64,000 nt of DNA from assembly GCA_031266665.1 (NCBI GenBank), contig JAISAO010000106.1, forward strand, positions 1 through 64,000. The letters are read 5' to 3'. Each line of letters starts with the position of its first letter. Within the stretch, counting starts at the first letter, position 1. Both the position numbers and the translations under genes were made by a program. Shown piece by piece: positions 27,435 through 37,600 of this stretch. The DNA is from Propionibacteriaceae bacterium (GTDB lineage Bacteria; Actinomycetota; Actinomycetes; Propionibacteriales; Propionibacteriaceae). The notes beneath the pieces are model-generated. The model saw only the letters and a list, made by a program, of their open reading frames with translations. It had not been told where the DNA came from and did no database searches.

Positions 27435-28187
27435 GTGACTGATCAAATCACCGATGATTCCTCAACGGCTAGGGTGCCACTGAAAATCATCGATCAAGAG
27501 CAACTCAAAGAAATCAAGCGACTGTATCAGGAAGACATGGATTTTGCCCGTCAACTCGAAGCAGATCCGAAAACCGCTCTGGCCGAGCACGACCTCGATA
27601 GGGAGATTCCCTGTTTGGCGGATTGTGACACCCTGGGCGACTTGCTGGCTCGTACTCCAGCCGAGGCTTACGCCCCAACTCTCGAATCCCTCAACCTCCT
27701 CGTCACCCACCCTGGGTATGAAGTCCCTAAAGGAGCTGGCGCTAACGTCTCGGCTGCGGTGAATGCAGTTGTTGTCGCCAATGCGGTCGGATACCATGAG
27801 GCCGTTGTTGCGGAGATGGGTGCGGTTGGGCTCATCGCCGTTGTCGGACTCGTGGCTGTTATCGTGGGTGCACCGCCCCGTCGCACAGGACTGCGTGTGT
27901 GTGCTCCGAGCCTGAGGCTTGCAGACACTTTCGAGGGTGAAGAAGTCTTCCAATTCTTGTCCAGCCAAGGCTTGGGCGAAGCTCGTCAGTTCAGCACTCT
28001 GCGGCGGGGAGTGCTGGACGGAGAAATCATCGAAACGTACTTGACCGACGATGGGTTCGAGAACCGTACAACAAGGTATGAGTTCGATGGCTCCAAGATC
28101 GAGATCGATTCACTGATCGGAGTGGATGAGATCACAATTCTCCGCTGTTCCGTGAAGATGATAGACCAAGTCGCAGTAGTGGTCTGA
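27435..28187 (+). CDS. Proteusin-like RiPP precursor candidate
   Basis: 250 residues from GTG 27435, chosen because aaagga (27424-27429) precedes it; the upstream ATG 27393 has no such site. Residues about 20-100 resemble the nitrile-hydratase-like leader (KRLYQEDMDFARQLEADPKT, then ALAEHDLDREIP). Residues 103-148 are rich in Val, Ala, Gly and Asn, with Asn at 104, 110 and 116, an exact N-x5-N-x5-N pattern, followed by a hydrophobic run (GAVGLIAVVGLVAVIVGAP). Unlike known proteusins it continues for about 100 ordinary residues after the core, a possible follower domain. It lies between the two C-methyltransferase genes. A membrane protein that merely resembles a precursor is the alternative. 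Confidence 0.6.
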   Translation: MTDQITDDSSTARVPLKIIDQEQLKEIKRLYQEDMDFARQLEADPKTALAEHDLDREIPCLADCDTLGDLLARTPAEAYAPTLESLNLLVTHPGYEVPKGAGANVSAAVNAVVVANAVGYHEAVVAEMGAVGLIAVVGLVAVIVGAPPRRTGLRVCAPSLRLADTFEGEEVFQFLSSQGLGEARQFSTLRRGVLDGEIIETYLTDDGFENRTTRYEFDGSKIEIDSLIGVDEITILRCSVKMIDQVAVVV

Positions 28188-28240
28188 TCTAATCGTTCGA
28201 GACCCGGCCAGTTAAAGCGGGAAAGGAGTGTGACACCACG

Positions 28241-30187
28241 ATGAGAGTAACTATTGTCGTGGCTCCCTTTACCCGATCTAACTGGCCGTCTCTCGGCGCT
28301 GAGCAAGTTGCCACAATTATTCGTACCGCCGGGCATGAAGCACGAGTAATCTACGCCACGCTACTAGGACTGACGGACATGTTCTTTGAGGAAGATCCAG
28401 GAGCGCCTGCCCTGTTCACCCCGATTTATTACTCAAGTCTGAGCTTCAGAGATGCAGCGGTAGGATTGGTGTCGCGGCTAACATCTGATCAAGGTAAGTC
28501 TACTTCTATGGGAATGGAAGTTCCTGAAGGTACTAGTTCGGATCTTATCCGACGTTATTTGCATGGGATGAGGCAAGCTGAACAGATGACCAATGAGGCT
28601 GTGGACGAAATTCTGTGCGGCCCTTGGCCTGACGTGATCGGGTTCAGTGTATCTAACGATCATCAAAAGATGCCCTCTGCCGCTGTTGCTAAGAAAATCA
28701 AAGAATCTGGCTTCACAGGCTGCGTATTTGCTGGAGGATCCGCGCTCGACGGAGAGATGGGTGTCGAATTCCTTCGCCTGTTTACCGAGTTTGATGCGGT
28801 GCTGCGAGGAGAAGTAGAGGACACTCTACCAGATTTCCTCAATCAGGTGAATAGCGGTTACGGAATGTTCAGCAAAATTCCGGGAGCCTGCTACAGAGAT
28901 GTTGAAGGGAACCTTCAGGTTGAGCCCACCGGTATAGTTTCTGGCAAGTTCACAGAACTGCCATCGCCGGACTACTCATCTTTTATCGAACAAATGTTAC
29001 GACGTCCGCCTGCTAGAGCTGACGAAGGTATCACCCTCATGGCTGAAACATCACGCAGTTGTTGGTGGGGTGAAAAACATCAATGTCTTTTCTGTGGCGT
29101 TGACTCAAAGACTCGTCCCTTTCGACAAAAAGATGCGGAAGCGGCCGTGGCGGATTTAGTACAATTATGGGATCAATACCGCCCAAGCAAAATTATTTTA
29201 ACAGATTCTATATTGCCAAGACGAGATATGGAGCAATATCTGCATCGTTTATACGAGGAGAATATGACCAGAAACTGGCAGCTCTTTTATGAAGTGAAAT
29301 CAACGCTGCGAAGAAGAGATCTTGCTAGGTTACGATGCGCCGGTGTAGCTCAAGTGCAAGCAGGAATTGAATCTTTTTCAACAAATACGCTAGTCCGTAT
29401 GAATAAAGGAGCCACCGGATTGCAACAGGTCAACTTCCTTAAATGGGCTAAAGCCTATCAAATCCACGTTGGATATCCTTTGCTTGTGGGTACTCCTGGA
29501 GAGTCCGCATCCGATTTGAAGCTACAGGCAGAAATACTTGGACTCATCAGTCACTTGGAGCCGCCAACACGAGTTAATCGCTTGTGCCTTCTTCGAGGGT
29601 CTCCGTATTTTGATTCCCCTGGCCAATTCTCACTGTCTAATGTACGTCCGTTTGACATAAGCGAATGGACTTATCAAGCGACATGTGATCAAGTAGCACG
29701 ACTTGAAGGAGAACTCGATTACCATTCGGAAGAATGGTGTGCCGACGAATACCAAGAGGCTCTACGAAACTTAAAAATTACGGTGGACAGACTGCATCGG
29801 AGAATTAATCCAGAAATGTTCTATTACTGTGCTAATAACGAAGCTTGGGTTGTGACACGAAGCGACTCAAAGGGCGCTATGACTATTGCTGTGGTCTCAG
29901 ATCCAGTCGAATTAGCAATTCTTCGTGTTTGTGAAGATATCGGGACTCGGTCCACATTGGTCAAGAAGGCTGGTTTTGATATGAATTCGGTTGATACGGC
30001 TATAGATAAGCTTTCTCGGCGAGGGCTGCTGCTGATAGAAGGGCAGAGAATGCTCACTCTTCCGATCCCGGCGAGCGTTAACGCCGAAAGCGACGCTGAC
30101 TGGTTTGCAGATCCTTGGGAAAGTGATAAGAGAAGTCAATTGTCTGACGACAATATTTGTCAACGACGAATTTTGGATGGAGTTTGA
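28241..30187 (+). CDS. RiPP-maturation radical SAM protein, cobalamin-binding C-methyltransferase type (2)
   Basis: 648 residues, a paralogue of the gene at 25341 without its N-terminal extension. B12-binding-like region at about 1-260 (VAPFTRSNWPSLGAEQVATI, CVFAGGSALDGEMG), then SRSCWWGEKHQCLFCGVD (C-x7-C-x2-C, about 270) and FYEVKSTLRRRDL, VQAGIESFSTNTL, GYPLLVGTPGES, PTRVNRLCLLRGSPY. Ribosome site aaagga. Two such enzymes in one cluster is the arrangement of polytheonamide-type pathways, where they methylate different side-chain carbons. Assigned by recognisable family motifs. Confidence 0.87.
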   Translation: MRVTIVVAPFTRSNWPSLGAEQVATIIRTAGHEARVIYATLLGLTDMFFEEDPGAPALFTPIYYSSLSFRDAAVGLVSRLTSDQGKSTSMGMEVPEGTSSDLIRRYLHGMRQAEQMTNEAVDEILCGPWPDVIGFSVSNDHQKMPSAAVAKKIKESGFTGCVFAGGSALDGEMGVEFLRLFTEFDAVLRGEVEDTLPDFLNQVNSGYGMFSKIPGACYRDVEGNLQVEPTGIVSGKFTELPSPDYSSFIEQMLRRPPARADEGITLMAETSRSCWWGEKHQCLFCGVDSKTRPFRQKDAEAAVADLVQLWDQYRPSKIILTDSILPRRDMEQYLHRLYEENMTRNWQLFYEVKSTLRRRDLARLRCAGVAQVQAGIESFSTNTLVRMNKGATGLQQVNFLKWAKAYQIHVGYPLLVGTPGESASDLKLQAEILGLISHLEPPTRVNRLCLLRGSPYFDSPGQFSLSNVRPFDISEWTYQATCDQVARLEGELDYHSEEWCADEYQEALRNLKITVDRLHRRINPEMFYYCANNEAWVVTRSDSKGAMTIAVVSDPVELAILRVCEDIGTRSTLVKKAGFDMNSVDTAIDKLSRRGLLLIEGQRMLTLPIPASVNAESDADWFADPWESDKRSQLSDDNICQRRILDGV

Positions 30188-30189
30188 GA

Positions 30190-31287
30190 ATGACTGGTTC
30201 GTATGTGATGAATGGTCTCAACGGTCATCTTTTGACCTTTTCTGTTACTGATAATTGTCCAGCCAGATGTGCCCACTGCCTGGCATGTTCAGGTCCAAGC
30301 GAAACAGCTCGGCTCCTGTCCGGCGAGATCTTAGAGGCTTATCGTCAAGCTAAGGAATTGTATGATATTCGTGTCGTCGTGTTTACTGGAGGGGAACCAA
30401 CGACTCTGGGTGATGACTTATTTGAGGCGATTGCTGGAATTAGTATGCAAGGCGTAATGACACGGATGGTGACCAACGCGTGTTGGGCGAGTGATGATGA
30501 AGGCGCGTATCAGATTATCCGTCAATTGAGGGAAGCCGGGCTTGACGAGATCAACTTTAGTCTGGATGACTTTCATGCCGCTTGGATTCCTCCAGAAAAC
30601 GTTAAACGGGCTTACAAAGCTGCGAGAAGTGCTGGATTCTCGGCAGTAGTATTGGCTTTAGCCGCAGGGCCACTCAGTCGAATTAATATCGATTGGATAC
30701 ATCGCCACATTGATTCCGATATACCAGTGGTCCATCAAGAGGTTGCTGAACAGGTAGAAGAACCGCTCACGGAGCGTGATGGCACTGTCTATGAGATCTC
30801 TGTCCACGGTTATTCTCGAGTGGGTCGGGGTCGGCGTCTGCGTGATGATCTCGTCACGTCAGATCCGTTGCTTTCAAAATTGCATTACAGCTGCCGTGAA
30901 GTTATGAATACAATTGTCGTTAACCCGCAGTCCGAGGTGGGGGCTTGCTGTGGCCTTCGGTTCCACGGAAACCCAGTTCTAGAATTAGGTAGCCTCAAAC
31001 ATAATACCTTTGCTGAAATACTCCGTGAAGGGCTGAAACGGACGCTGATTCAGGCATTGCGTCTATTAGGCCCTAAGTATTTGCTGGACTCAGCTCGACG
31101 AGTTAACCCTGAAATTCAACCGCGTGCGGCCTATGGCCATATTTGTGAGATCTGCGAAGATCTGACTTCAGATCCGCGAGTTTTGGTCGCGCTGTCCATT
31201 ATAGAAAATGACATCATTGATGAAATTCACGCTAGAGAAAAATTCGTAGAAATGCAGCGGGAACATGACGCAGTCGTACCCAGGTAG
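30190..31287 (+). CDS. Radical SAM/SPASM-like protein, possible peptide epimerase
   Basis: About 365 residues from ATG 30190, 3 bases after the previous stop with ggatggag upstream. The canonical cluster motif CPARCAHC lies at about 25-32, SAM-binding VFTGGEPT at about 67-74. The C-terminal part carries extra cysteines (CREVMNTIVVNPQSEVGACCG, then CEICEDL) like a SPASM or twitch domain that binds auxiliary iron-sulfur clusters. In polytheonamide-like pathways a separate radical SAM enzyme (PoyD) flips L to D residues. Whether this protein does so, or forms a crosslink, cannot be told from the sequence. Confidence 0.8.
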   Translation: MTGSYVMNGLNGHLLTFSVTDNCPARCAHCLACSGPSETARLLSGEILEAYRQAKELYDIRVVVFTGGEPTTLGDDLFEAIAGISMQGVMTRMVTNACWASDDEGAYQIIRQLREAGLDEINFSLDDFHAAWIPPENVKRAYKAARSAGFSAVVLALAAGPLSRINIDWIHRHIDSDIPVVHQEVAEQVEEPLTERDGTVYEISVHGYSRVGRGRRLRDDLVTSDPLLSKLHYSCREVMNTIVVNPQSEVGACCGLRFHGNPVLELGSLKHNTFAEILREGLKRTLIQALRLLGPKYLLDSARRVNPEIQPRAAYGHICEICEDLTSDPRVLVALSIIENDIIDEIHAREKFVEMQREHDAVVPR

Positions 31288-32431
31288 GTATTTTATGGAA
31301 GGCGCTGATGCTTCGGCAAGACTCCCGCTCGCCTTAGCCTTGGAAGAATCAGGGTTAGATGTAATCTTAGACAGCTTGCCGGCCGCCGTCAGAAATCCGC
31401 ATAATGTTCGCTTGGCGTGTGGACAGTCAGAAGGTTTAGGGGCTTTGGCTTCTAGCATTCTGCGGTTATTTGTCTATGGTGACTCCGTTGCGATCTCTGA
31501 TTTGCCATCACAGATAAGCGAAGGTCTTACCCCATTGGTGAAGTCTGGGTTTTGCACGACAAATCTTGATGGAAGATTTCAACTGTCGAATCTGACGGTG
31601 ACAAGAGTGCAAGGACTTTGGTACTTTTATCAGTTTCCAACTCCCGAGATGACTCTTTATTTCGGAGATGACACCCTTAGTTTGATTAATCGTCTACCCT
31701 CATGTGTGGGGGCGGCTCTTGATCTTTGCAGCGGGCCAGGTGCTATCGGGTTGACACTTGCCCAAAGAGGAGCCATTGTTACTGCAGGGGAAATTAACCC
31801 TATAGCCTTGGAGCTATCGACAATAAATGCTGCCATGAATGGGTTAAGCGAAGTTTATAGGCCAAGATTAGGTAACCTACTTGATGTGGTTGAACCGAAT
31901 GAACTTTTCGATGTAGTGGCCTGGAATCCTCCCCTTGTTCCAGTCCCCCCCAACTTGAGTTACCCATTTGTTGGAGATGGTGGGCTAGATGGAATGACTG
32001 TGACGTGGCGAGTCTTATCGCAAGTCGGTGATGTTCTGACGGACAGAGGAAGAGCACAGACTCTGGGTGTCACTTTGGCCAGTGACGGGCGCATGTTAGC
32101 CTTACATAAACTAGAGGAAGTTGCTCGAAAACAGAAATTGAGCATCCATGTCACCGTGACGGGCCGCTGGACAACCAAAGCCGCTCACCCTTGGTGCCAA
32201 ATGCTTGCCCGAACCATACTTGGTGCCAATGGTGAAATGCCGTCGAGTGCGAATTGCTCAGCATTGAGTGAGGTGCTTGAATCTTCTTATTCAGACGCTA
32301 AAGCGAACGAGGTGATCTACTACTATCTGCGGGCCTGTCATGGGAAGCCAACAGTTCGTATAGTTGATTTTGCGCCAATGCCCGTGAATGGATTATCTGG
32401 TGGTTGGTATGCGCCGTTAGAAGGTGTATAG
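31265..32431 (+). CDS. SAM-dependent methyltransferase with NPPL motif, candidate Asn/Gln N-methyltransferase
   Basis: 388 residues, overlapping the previous gene by 23 bases if ATG 31265 is used; ATG 31295 with aggtagg upstream is an alternative. An N-terminal helical region (about 1-145) precedes a Rossmann methyltransferase: motif I ALDLCSGPGAIGLTLA (about 155), acidic loop GEINPIA and motif IV VVAWNPPLVPVP (about 220). The NPP(Y/L) motif marks enzymes that methylate amide or amino nitrogens (PrmC/HemK-like). In polytheonamide synthesis a methyltransferase (PoyE) acts on Asn side chains, which fits the spaced Asn residues in the candidate core. Confidence 0.78.
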   Translation: MTQSYPGRYFMEGADASARLPLALALEESGLDVILDSLPAAVRNPHNVRLACGQSEGLGALASSILRLFVYGDSVAISDLPSQISEGLTPLVKSGFCTTNLDGRFQLSNLTVTRVQGLWYFYQFPTPEMTLYFGDDTLSLINRLPSCVGAALDLCSGPGAIGLTLAQRGAIVTAGEINPIALELSTINAAMNGLSEVYRPRLGNLLDVVEPNELFDVVAWNPPLVPVPPNLSYPFVGDGGLDGMTVTWRVLSQVGDVLTDRGRAQTLGVTLASDGRMLALHKLEEVARKQKLSIHVTVTGRWTTKAAHPWCQMLARTILGANGEMPSSANCSALSEVLESSYSDAKANEVIYYYLRACHGKPTVRIVDFAPMPVNGLSGGWYAPLEGV

Positions 32432-32434
32432 CGA

Positions 32435-34213
32435 ATGAAAATAGCGAAAATTAGAAAACGTCAAAACTCGCTTATCCGATTGCTTCGCTTTGTTTGGCCT
32501 AGAAACCGTTTTCGCTTATCTGTCTTAGGAATCTCCACGTTGGTTTGTGCTTTCTCTCCTGTATTTGTGGTGAGTTTAACTTCCGTAGCGGTGGGAATTG
32601 TTGCCATGGCCTTTGAAGGTAATGCCTCGCCAGGTTCTGCGATGAAGTGGGGTGCCGTGCTTGTGGTGGCCGCCACAGTTGGACCAGTACTATCATTAGT
32701 ATCCAACCATCTTATCGGGAGAATTCAGCTAGACGCGATGCGTCAATTGAGGGATAATCTCACAGGGAAATGCACAATGCTCAGCATGGCTCAAATGGAA
32801 TCTCCAATTGTACGCAACTCGCAAAAGTTGGCGTCAGAGGTGGTTGAGGCAGACATAGGTCTCGCTTTGTCGAACGCTGTTGGGTTGCTGGTTGGAGCAT
32901 TGTCTTTGTTGAGTTTATCCGGGCTTCTTCTAGTCTGGAACCCAATCGTGGCCGTATTAGTTGTTGTCGCTCCATTGCCAGCAATCCTAGGAAGTATTTT
33001 TTATGGTCGTGTTGGTTGGAAGATCGAAGTAAATCGGGCTGATAAAATGCGTCTCGCTCAGCATACAGTCGATCTCTCCATGACTAATCGGTGCCTGCCA
33101 GAACTTCGTCTGTTGGGAGCGGATTTTCACCTACTTCGAGCTTTTCGCCGACATTTAGATGAGTTTCTGCGAGAAGATACAGTCGTGCTCAGGCGCCAGT
33201 CGCGGGCGATGGTTATGTTAACTCTTCTGGCCGCCGCTATTACTGCCAGCGCCTACTTGCTTGCTATCCGTCACTCGTTAAATTCTGGAGGAGTCGGTGA
33301 CTTTGCGGGGTTCATAATTGGGGCCTCTGCCGTTCAATCTGCGTGCCAGCAAGTTCTCGCTGCTGGTTCTGGGCTTTACCTACGGCGTTTGCGCCTTTCT
33401 GCGCTTTTCAGTTTTCTTGACATAGATGAAGGTAGAGGCATTGTAAAACTGTCTGGTGATCGTGATCGCATAGCTACAGCAGAACCTCCAAGCTTAGAAT
33501 TCGATGATGTCTGGTTCACTTATCCTGGAGCAGATGAACCGGTTCTCTGCGGAGTTTCCTTCGTTATCCACTCCGGCGAGGCAGTCGGGCTTGTTGGAGA
33601 AAACGGGTCCGGTAAATCGACATTGATGAAATTGGTGTTGGGCGTGTACCAACCCGACAGGGGTCAGATACTGATGAACGGGCGCGAGTTGAAGAGTTTT
33701 GAAAATCAGTTAGTAAGTGATTATTGTTCCGCCGTGTTCCAAGAACCTGTTCGGTTTGTGGGTAGCGTGCGCGATAACATTTCTGGGCTTGAAGAAATTT
33801 CTTCAGATGATGATAAGAGGGTTTGGTTAATTCTTGAGTCACTCGGTCTGACGGATATGGTTCTATCCTTGGACATCGGCTTGGACACTTTGCTTGGTCG
33901 TGAGTTTGGTGGCCATGAGTTCTCGGTAGGTGAATGGCAAAGAGTCGCTTTGGCGCGAGCGCTGTTTCAGAGAAAGCGCCTTCTTATATTGGATGAGCCG
34001 ACATCAGCCAGCGACTATACAGCTGCGCTAGCGCTCGAAGACATATTAAACTCTCAGCGATCAAAGATGACAATTCTATTGATTTCCCACGATAATGATA
34101 CGATCATGAAAACTGATCGAATCGTGGTTCTTGGGGATGGGCGTGTTCTAGAGGGAAGCACCTCAAAATGGCGCACCCTGATCGAAAGACATGCAATAAC
34201 TAACGAACGATAA
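32435..34213 (+). CDS. ABC exporter, fused membrane and ATPase domains
   Basis: 592 residues. About six membrane helices (residues 20-310) precede an ATPase domain: Walker A VGENGSGKST (about 390), signature FSVGEWQRVALARA (a variant of LSGGQ, about 495) and Walker B LLILDEPTSASD. There is no N-terminal C39 peptidase domain, so leader removal must be done by another protein. Starts 4 bases after the methyltransferase gene. Likely exports the modified peptide. Confidence 0.88.
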   Translation: MKIAKIRKRQNSLIRLLRFVWPRNRFRLSVLGISTLVCAFSPVFVVSLTSVAVGIVAMAFEGNASPGSAMKWGAVLVVAATVGPVLSLVSNHLIGRIQLDAMRQLRDNLTGKCTMLSMAQMESPIVRNSQKLASEVVEADIGLALSNAVGLLVGALSLLSLSGLLLVWNPIVAVLVVVAPLPAILGSIFYGRVGWKIEVNRADKMRLAQHTVDLSMTNRCLPELRLLGADFHLLRAFRRHLDEFLREDTVVLRRQSRAMVMLTLLAAAITASAYLLAIRHSLNSGGVGDFAGFIIGASAVQSACQQVLAAGSGLYLRRLRLSALFSFLDIDEGRGIVKLSGDRDRIATAEPPSLEFDDVWFTYPGADEPVLCGVSFVIHSGEAVGLVGENGSGKSTLMKLVLGVYQPDRGQILMNGRELKSFENQLVSDYCSAVFQEPVRFVGSVRDNISGLEEISSDDDKRVWLILESLGLTDMVLSLDIGLDTLLGREFGGHEFSVGEWQRVALARALFQRKRLLILDEPTSASDYTAALALEDILNSQRSKMTILLISHDNDTIMKTDRIVVLGDGRVLEGSTSKWRTLIERHAITNER

Positions 34214-34245
34214 TTAACAAACAATGATAAAGAAAGGATCACACA

Positions 34246-34638
34246 GTGACGGAACAAGACTTTAAGGCGTGGACCATAATCGGTTTCGCGGCCACGACTT
34301 TCATCTGGCTGGCGGCGGCTGTCACCTTCGGGGTGGGCAGGCGGTCAACTGACACTCGTAATCGCTGGGCGGGAATCAGGACAAAGGCTGCAATGCACAG
34401 TCCCGAGGCTTGGGCGGCGGCGCACAAAGCGGCCATGACCCACATCTGGGTCATGGGGGTTGGCATCTTGCCAGTTGGAGTGATTATGTTGTTCTTCATC
34501 TCTAGTGAACCAATGATGGCGGGCATCATTGAAATGGCCCTTCTCGTCGCCTGTGCTACCTGGATTGTAATTGCGATGGTGATGGGAAACAATGCTGCTA
34601 AGGCAGTAGCTCAAGAAAAGGTGGTATATGATGATTAG
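34246..34638 (+). CDS. SdpI-family immunity-type membrane protein
   Basis: 130 residues, GTG start with aaagga upstream. Three membrane helices surround the SdpI motif RNRWAGIRTKAAMHSPEAW plus AAHKAA (about 39-63). SdpI-type proteins protect Bacillus from its own pore-active toxin. Here the gene sits right after the exporter, so self-protection against the cluster product is the natural reading. Overlaps the next gene by 11 bases. Confidence 0.78.
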   Translation: MTEQDFKAWTIIGFAATTFIWLAAAVTFGVGRRSTDTRNRWAGIRTKAAMHSPEAWAAAHKAAMTHIWVMGVGILPVGVIMLFFISSEPMMAGIIEMALLVACATWIVIAMVMGNNAAKAVAQEKVVYDD

Positions 34639-37600
34639 GCAAATTTCTCGTCGTGAGCGGGCACGAGTGCGCCGCTCAACCAACGCTCGGTTCAAAGCGG
34701 CGACTCATTCTGAATCCTGGATTCAGTCCAAGCGTAACGTTCTCATACTAGTGGTGGCGATGATGACTGTGACGCTGAGCCCCATTTCCCATTTGGGCGT
34801 TGCTGCGGCAGAGCCGTTGGAATTGTCTGGAATCCTTTGGTCGCCGTGTCCCGAAGATCCAACTGCGGATTGCGCTATGGTCGAGACGGAGTTTGACTAC
34901 AACCTGCCGGGAAGCGGAACGGTTGAACTCTCAGTCAAAAGGTATCGGGCTACCGGTCTGTCCACCGAGCGCATCGGCGTCTTGGTGTACAACCCAGGCG
35001 GGCCAGGCCTTTCCGCAGTCGACGCTTTGTCTGGTTTTGCCTATGCTGTAGGTGAAGATGTCGCGAGCAAATTCGATCTTGTAGCAGTTGATCCGCGAGG
35101 CGTTGGTGGCTCCATGCCGATCAAATGCACTCCGGAGACATTTCACCCCACTATGAGTTTTTCGGTCATGCCGACGAACGCGACTCAACTTCATGAGCAA
35201 GTCGCAGTGCTTGATCCGTGGTTGCGCTCAAAGTGCTCCAATTCTGAAGCTGACCTCGACCATATGGGAACTATAGATGCAGCGCGGGATATAGATCGAG
35301 TCCGTCAAGCGCTAGGAGAGAGTCAGATAAACTTCTATGGCGTTTCATACGGATCGCTCTTGGGGATTATCTATGCAACTATGTATCCTAATCAGGTCAG
35401 AGCGATGGTTTTTGACAGTGCGATCAATCCTGACTCGTTCTCGGTGGAGACATCGTCTCAGACTTTATGGAATAGAATGGGGGCCCATAAAGCTGCGTAC
35501 AATGCTTTTTGGGCGGCCATGGAGAGATGTGAACAACTCGGTACTGAAATGTGCTTCATGTCCGATGTTCTGCGCGCGAGCTATTTGCATTTAATCAACT
35601 ATTTAGAGCGTTCTCCATTATTCATCGAAGGTTATGGCTGGTACGATTTATCCGCCTTTCAAAGCACGGCCGTTAGCCTAATGAACGGCTTCGATGGACA
35701 AGGCATCAGCGATTATTCCATTTTGTTCGAGTTGATTGTGGCTCTAGCGGAAATTGCGTCCACCCAAGAAGGTATTGATAACGACTCTTTTTCTGTTGAA
35801 CGTCTTGACCTGTCGGATCGATTGATGATTGTTAATTCTACTACTTGCATAGATGCGGCATGGCCTCGAACCATTGAAGAATTGCAAATCGATGCCGCCT
35901 CTGCAGAGTCAGAGGCACCAGGTTTTGGGTACTATTGGACGTCCATGGGTTCGGCCTGCGTAGGCTGGCCCGATACTTCGTCCGGCAATGTCGGATCGAT
36001 CCTCGCGAAAGGTAAAATCGCGACTCCCCTTCTCGTTTTGGTCAACGAGCACGATCCGATAACGGATGGTGTGAGCGCCCAACATGCCGCAGATGTGAGC
36101 ACCGAAAGCGTTGTTGTCACCGTCAAGGACTCTTGGGGACACGCTGTTATAGGACGGTCTAAGTGCGCTGACGACGCTAATACAGAGTTCCTACTGCGCC
36201 TCACGCCTCCAGAAGTTACGACATGCGCTCCTGACGCGCCTCTGTTCGGAATGGGCGATGACACTACTGAGCCGGTGTCGCTTGATCTAGCCGTGGTTGC
36301 GACGACGGCCAGGCTCGACCTCGGGCAACTGCCAGAGGCTGCCTTGACGCTTTCCTTGGCTGACGAGACGGAATCGTGGAGCGAAATTGCCGTTGACAAT
36401 GAAGTGATAATGGCTCACGGCGTTCTATACGGCTCCGCAGTCCCATTCCTCCCCGATACCGACACTTCCAACGCGACTGTCTTAGCGGAACTAGACCTAC
36501 CGATCACTGTGCCGTTGGCAGACAAGTCTCCAGTGACCACGCAGATATCCGCGCCCGCCGACGTTCAAGTAGCTGGCGGCACTTATTGGAGCTGGGTTTG
36601 GCAGATCCGTCGGTCTGATCAATCACCCGCAACAGCAGTCCGTCTGGCCTCTGACGTGACGACTACGCTTGGCTCTTCCGAGTCGTCGGGCATCGCCCCA
36701 ATGCAGTTAGTTGTGACCGGCGAACAGCCTTCACGATTCCAGGCTAGAGGGATCGCTCCAACCGCTGATGTCACCATCAGCCTAGCCGATGGCACCGTGC
36801 AATGGCTGCCCGCGACCGACGGGTCGCCAGCCGCAGTCACGGTCGTTGGAACTTATTACGGCGGCTCGGACTCGACTTTTGTTCTGAGCGATAACCCGCC
36901 GCAGGGTCTTGTCCCACTCGGTACAGTCAGCGCCCAAGTCACCTTGCCGACTAGCGGGAATGCTCCAGTTACCTTGCCTGTGCGGGCTGACTTCACTGTG
37001 CCCACCGCCCAGTACGGCGTCTGGGTCTGGAGTCTCAACAGGAGTGCTCAAACTGAGGCGGCGGCCTTCGTCTTGGCTAGTGATGCCAGTGATAGTTTTG
37101 GTCGCCCCGACGCCACTTCAGTCACACCGATGAGTCTCAGCGTCCACTTCCAAACGATAGCCGCCCAAGTCACCACGCTCCCCGGCCAGACGCTGAAACT
37201 GTGCGGTAAGGTGTGGCTGGAACAAGCGCCGGGTGATTTGTGGCTGCATCGCTGGGGTGACACAACTCTCGTTCCCGTGAATGTCAACGGTGCCGTCTAT
37301 CAAGCTGATGGCGCTCAAACTCCCAAGCTCGCTCTCGGCCCAAACGACAGGCCGCTTCGCACCTTCGAGTTGTCTTTCACGGCTGCTGGCTCTAACCAAG
37401 CGCAGACCGTTTGCTACGAGACGACCGACGGGCAAGCTGGAGTCTACGGCTTCCAGTTCGGCGTCGACCGAAACGAACAACCACAAGAGCTACGAGGCTA
37501 TCTATACTCGGACTCCCAGACGTGGCTCTGGGCGACGGGTGGTAGCACCGTAGTGCGGACTGCGTTACCTGCTTCAGGGACGACGGTCGATGCCCGGGCA

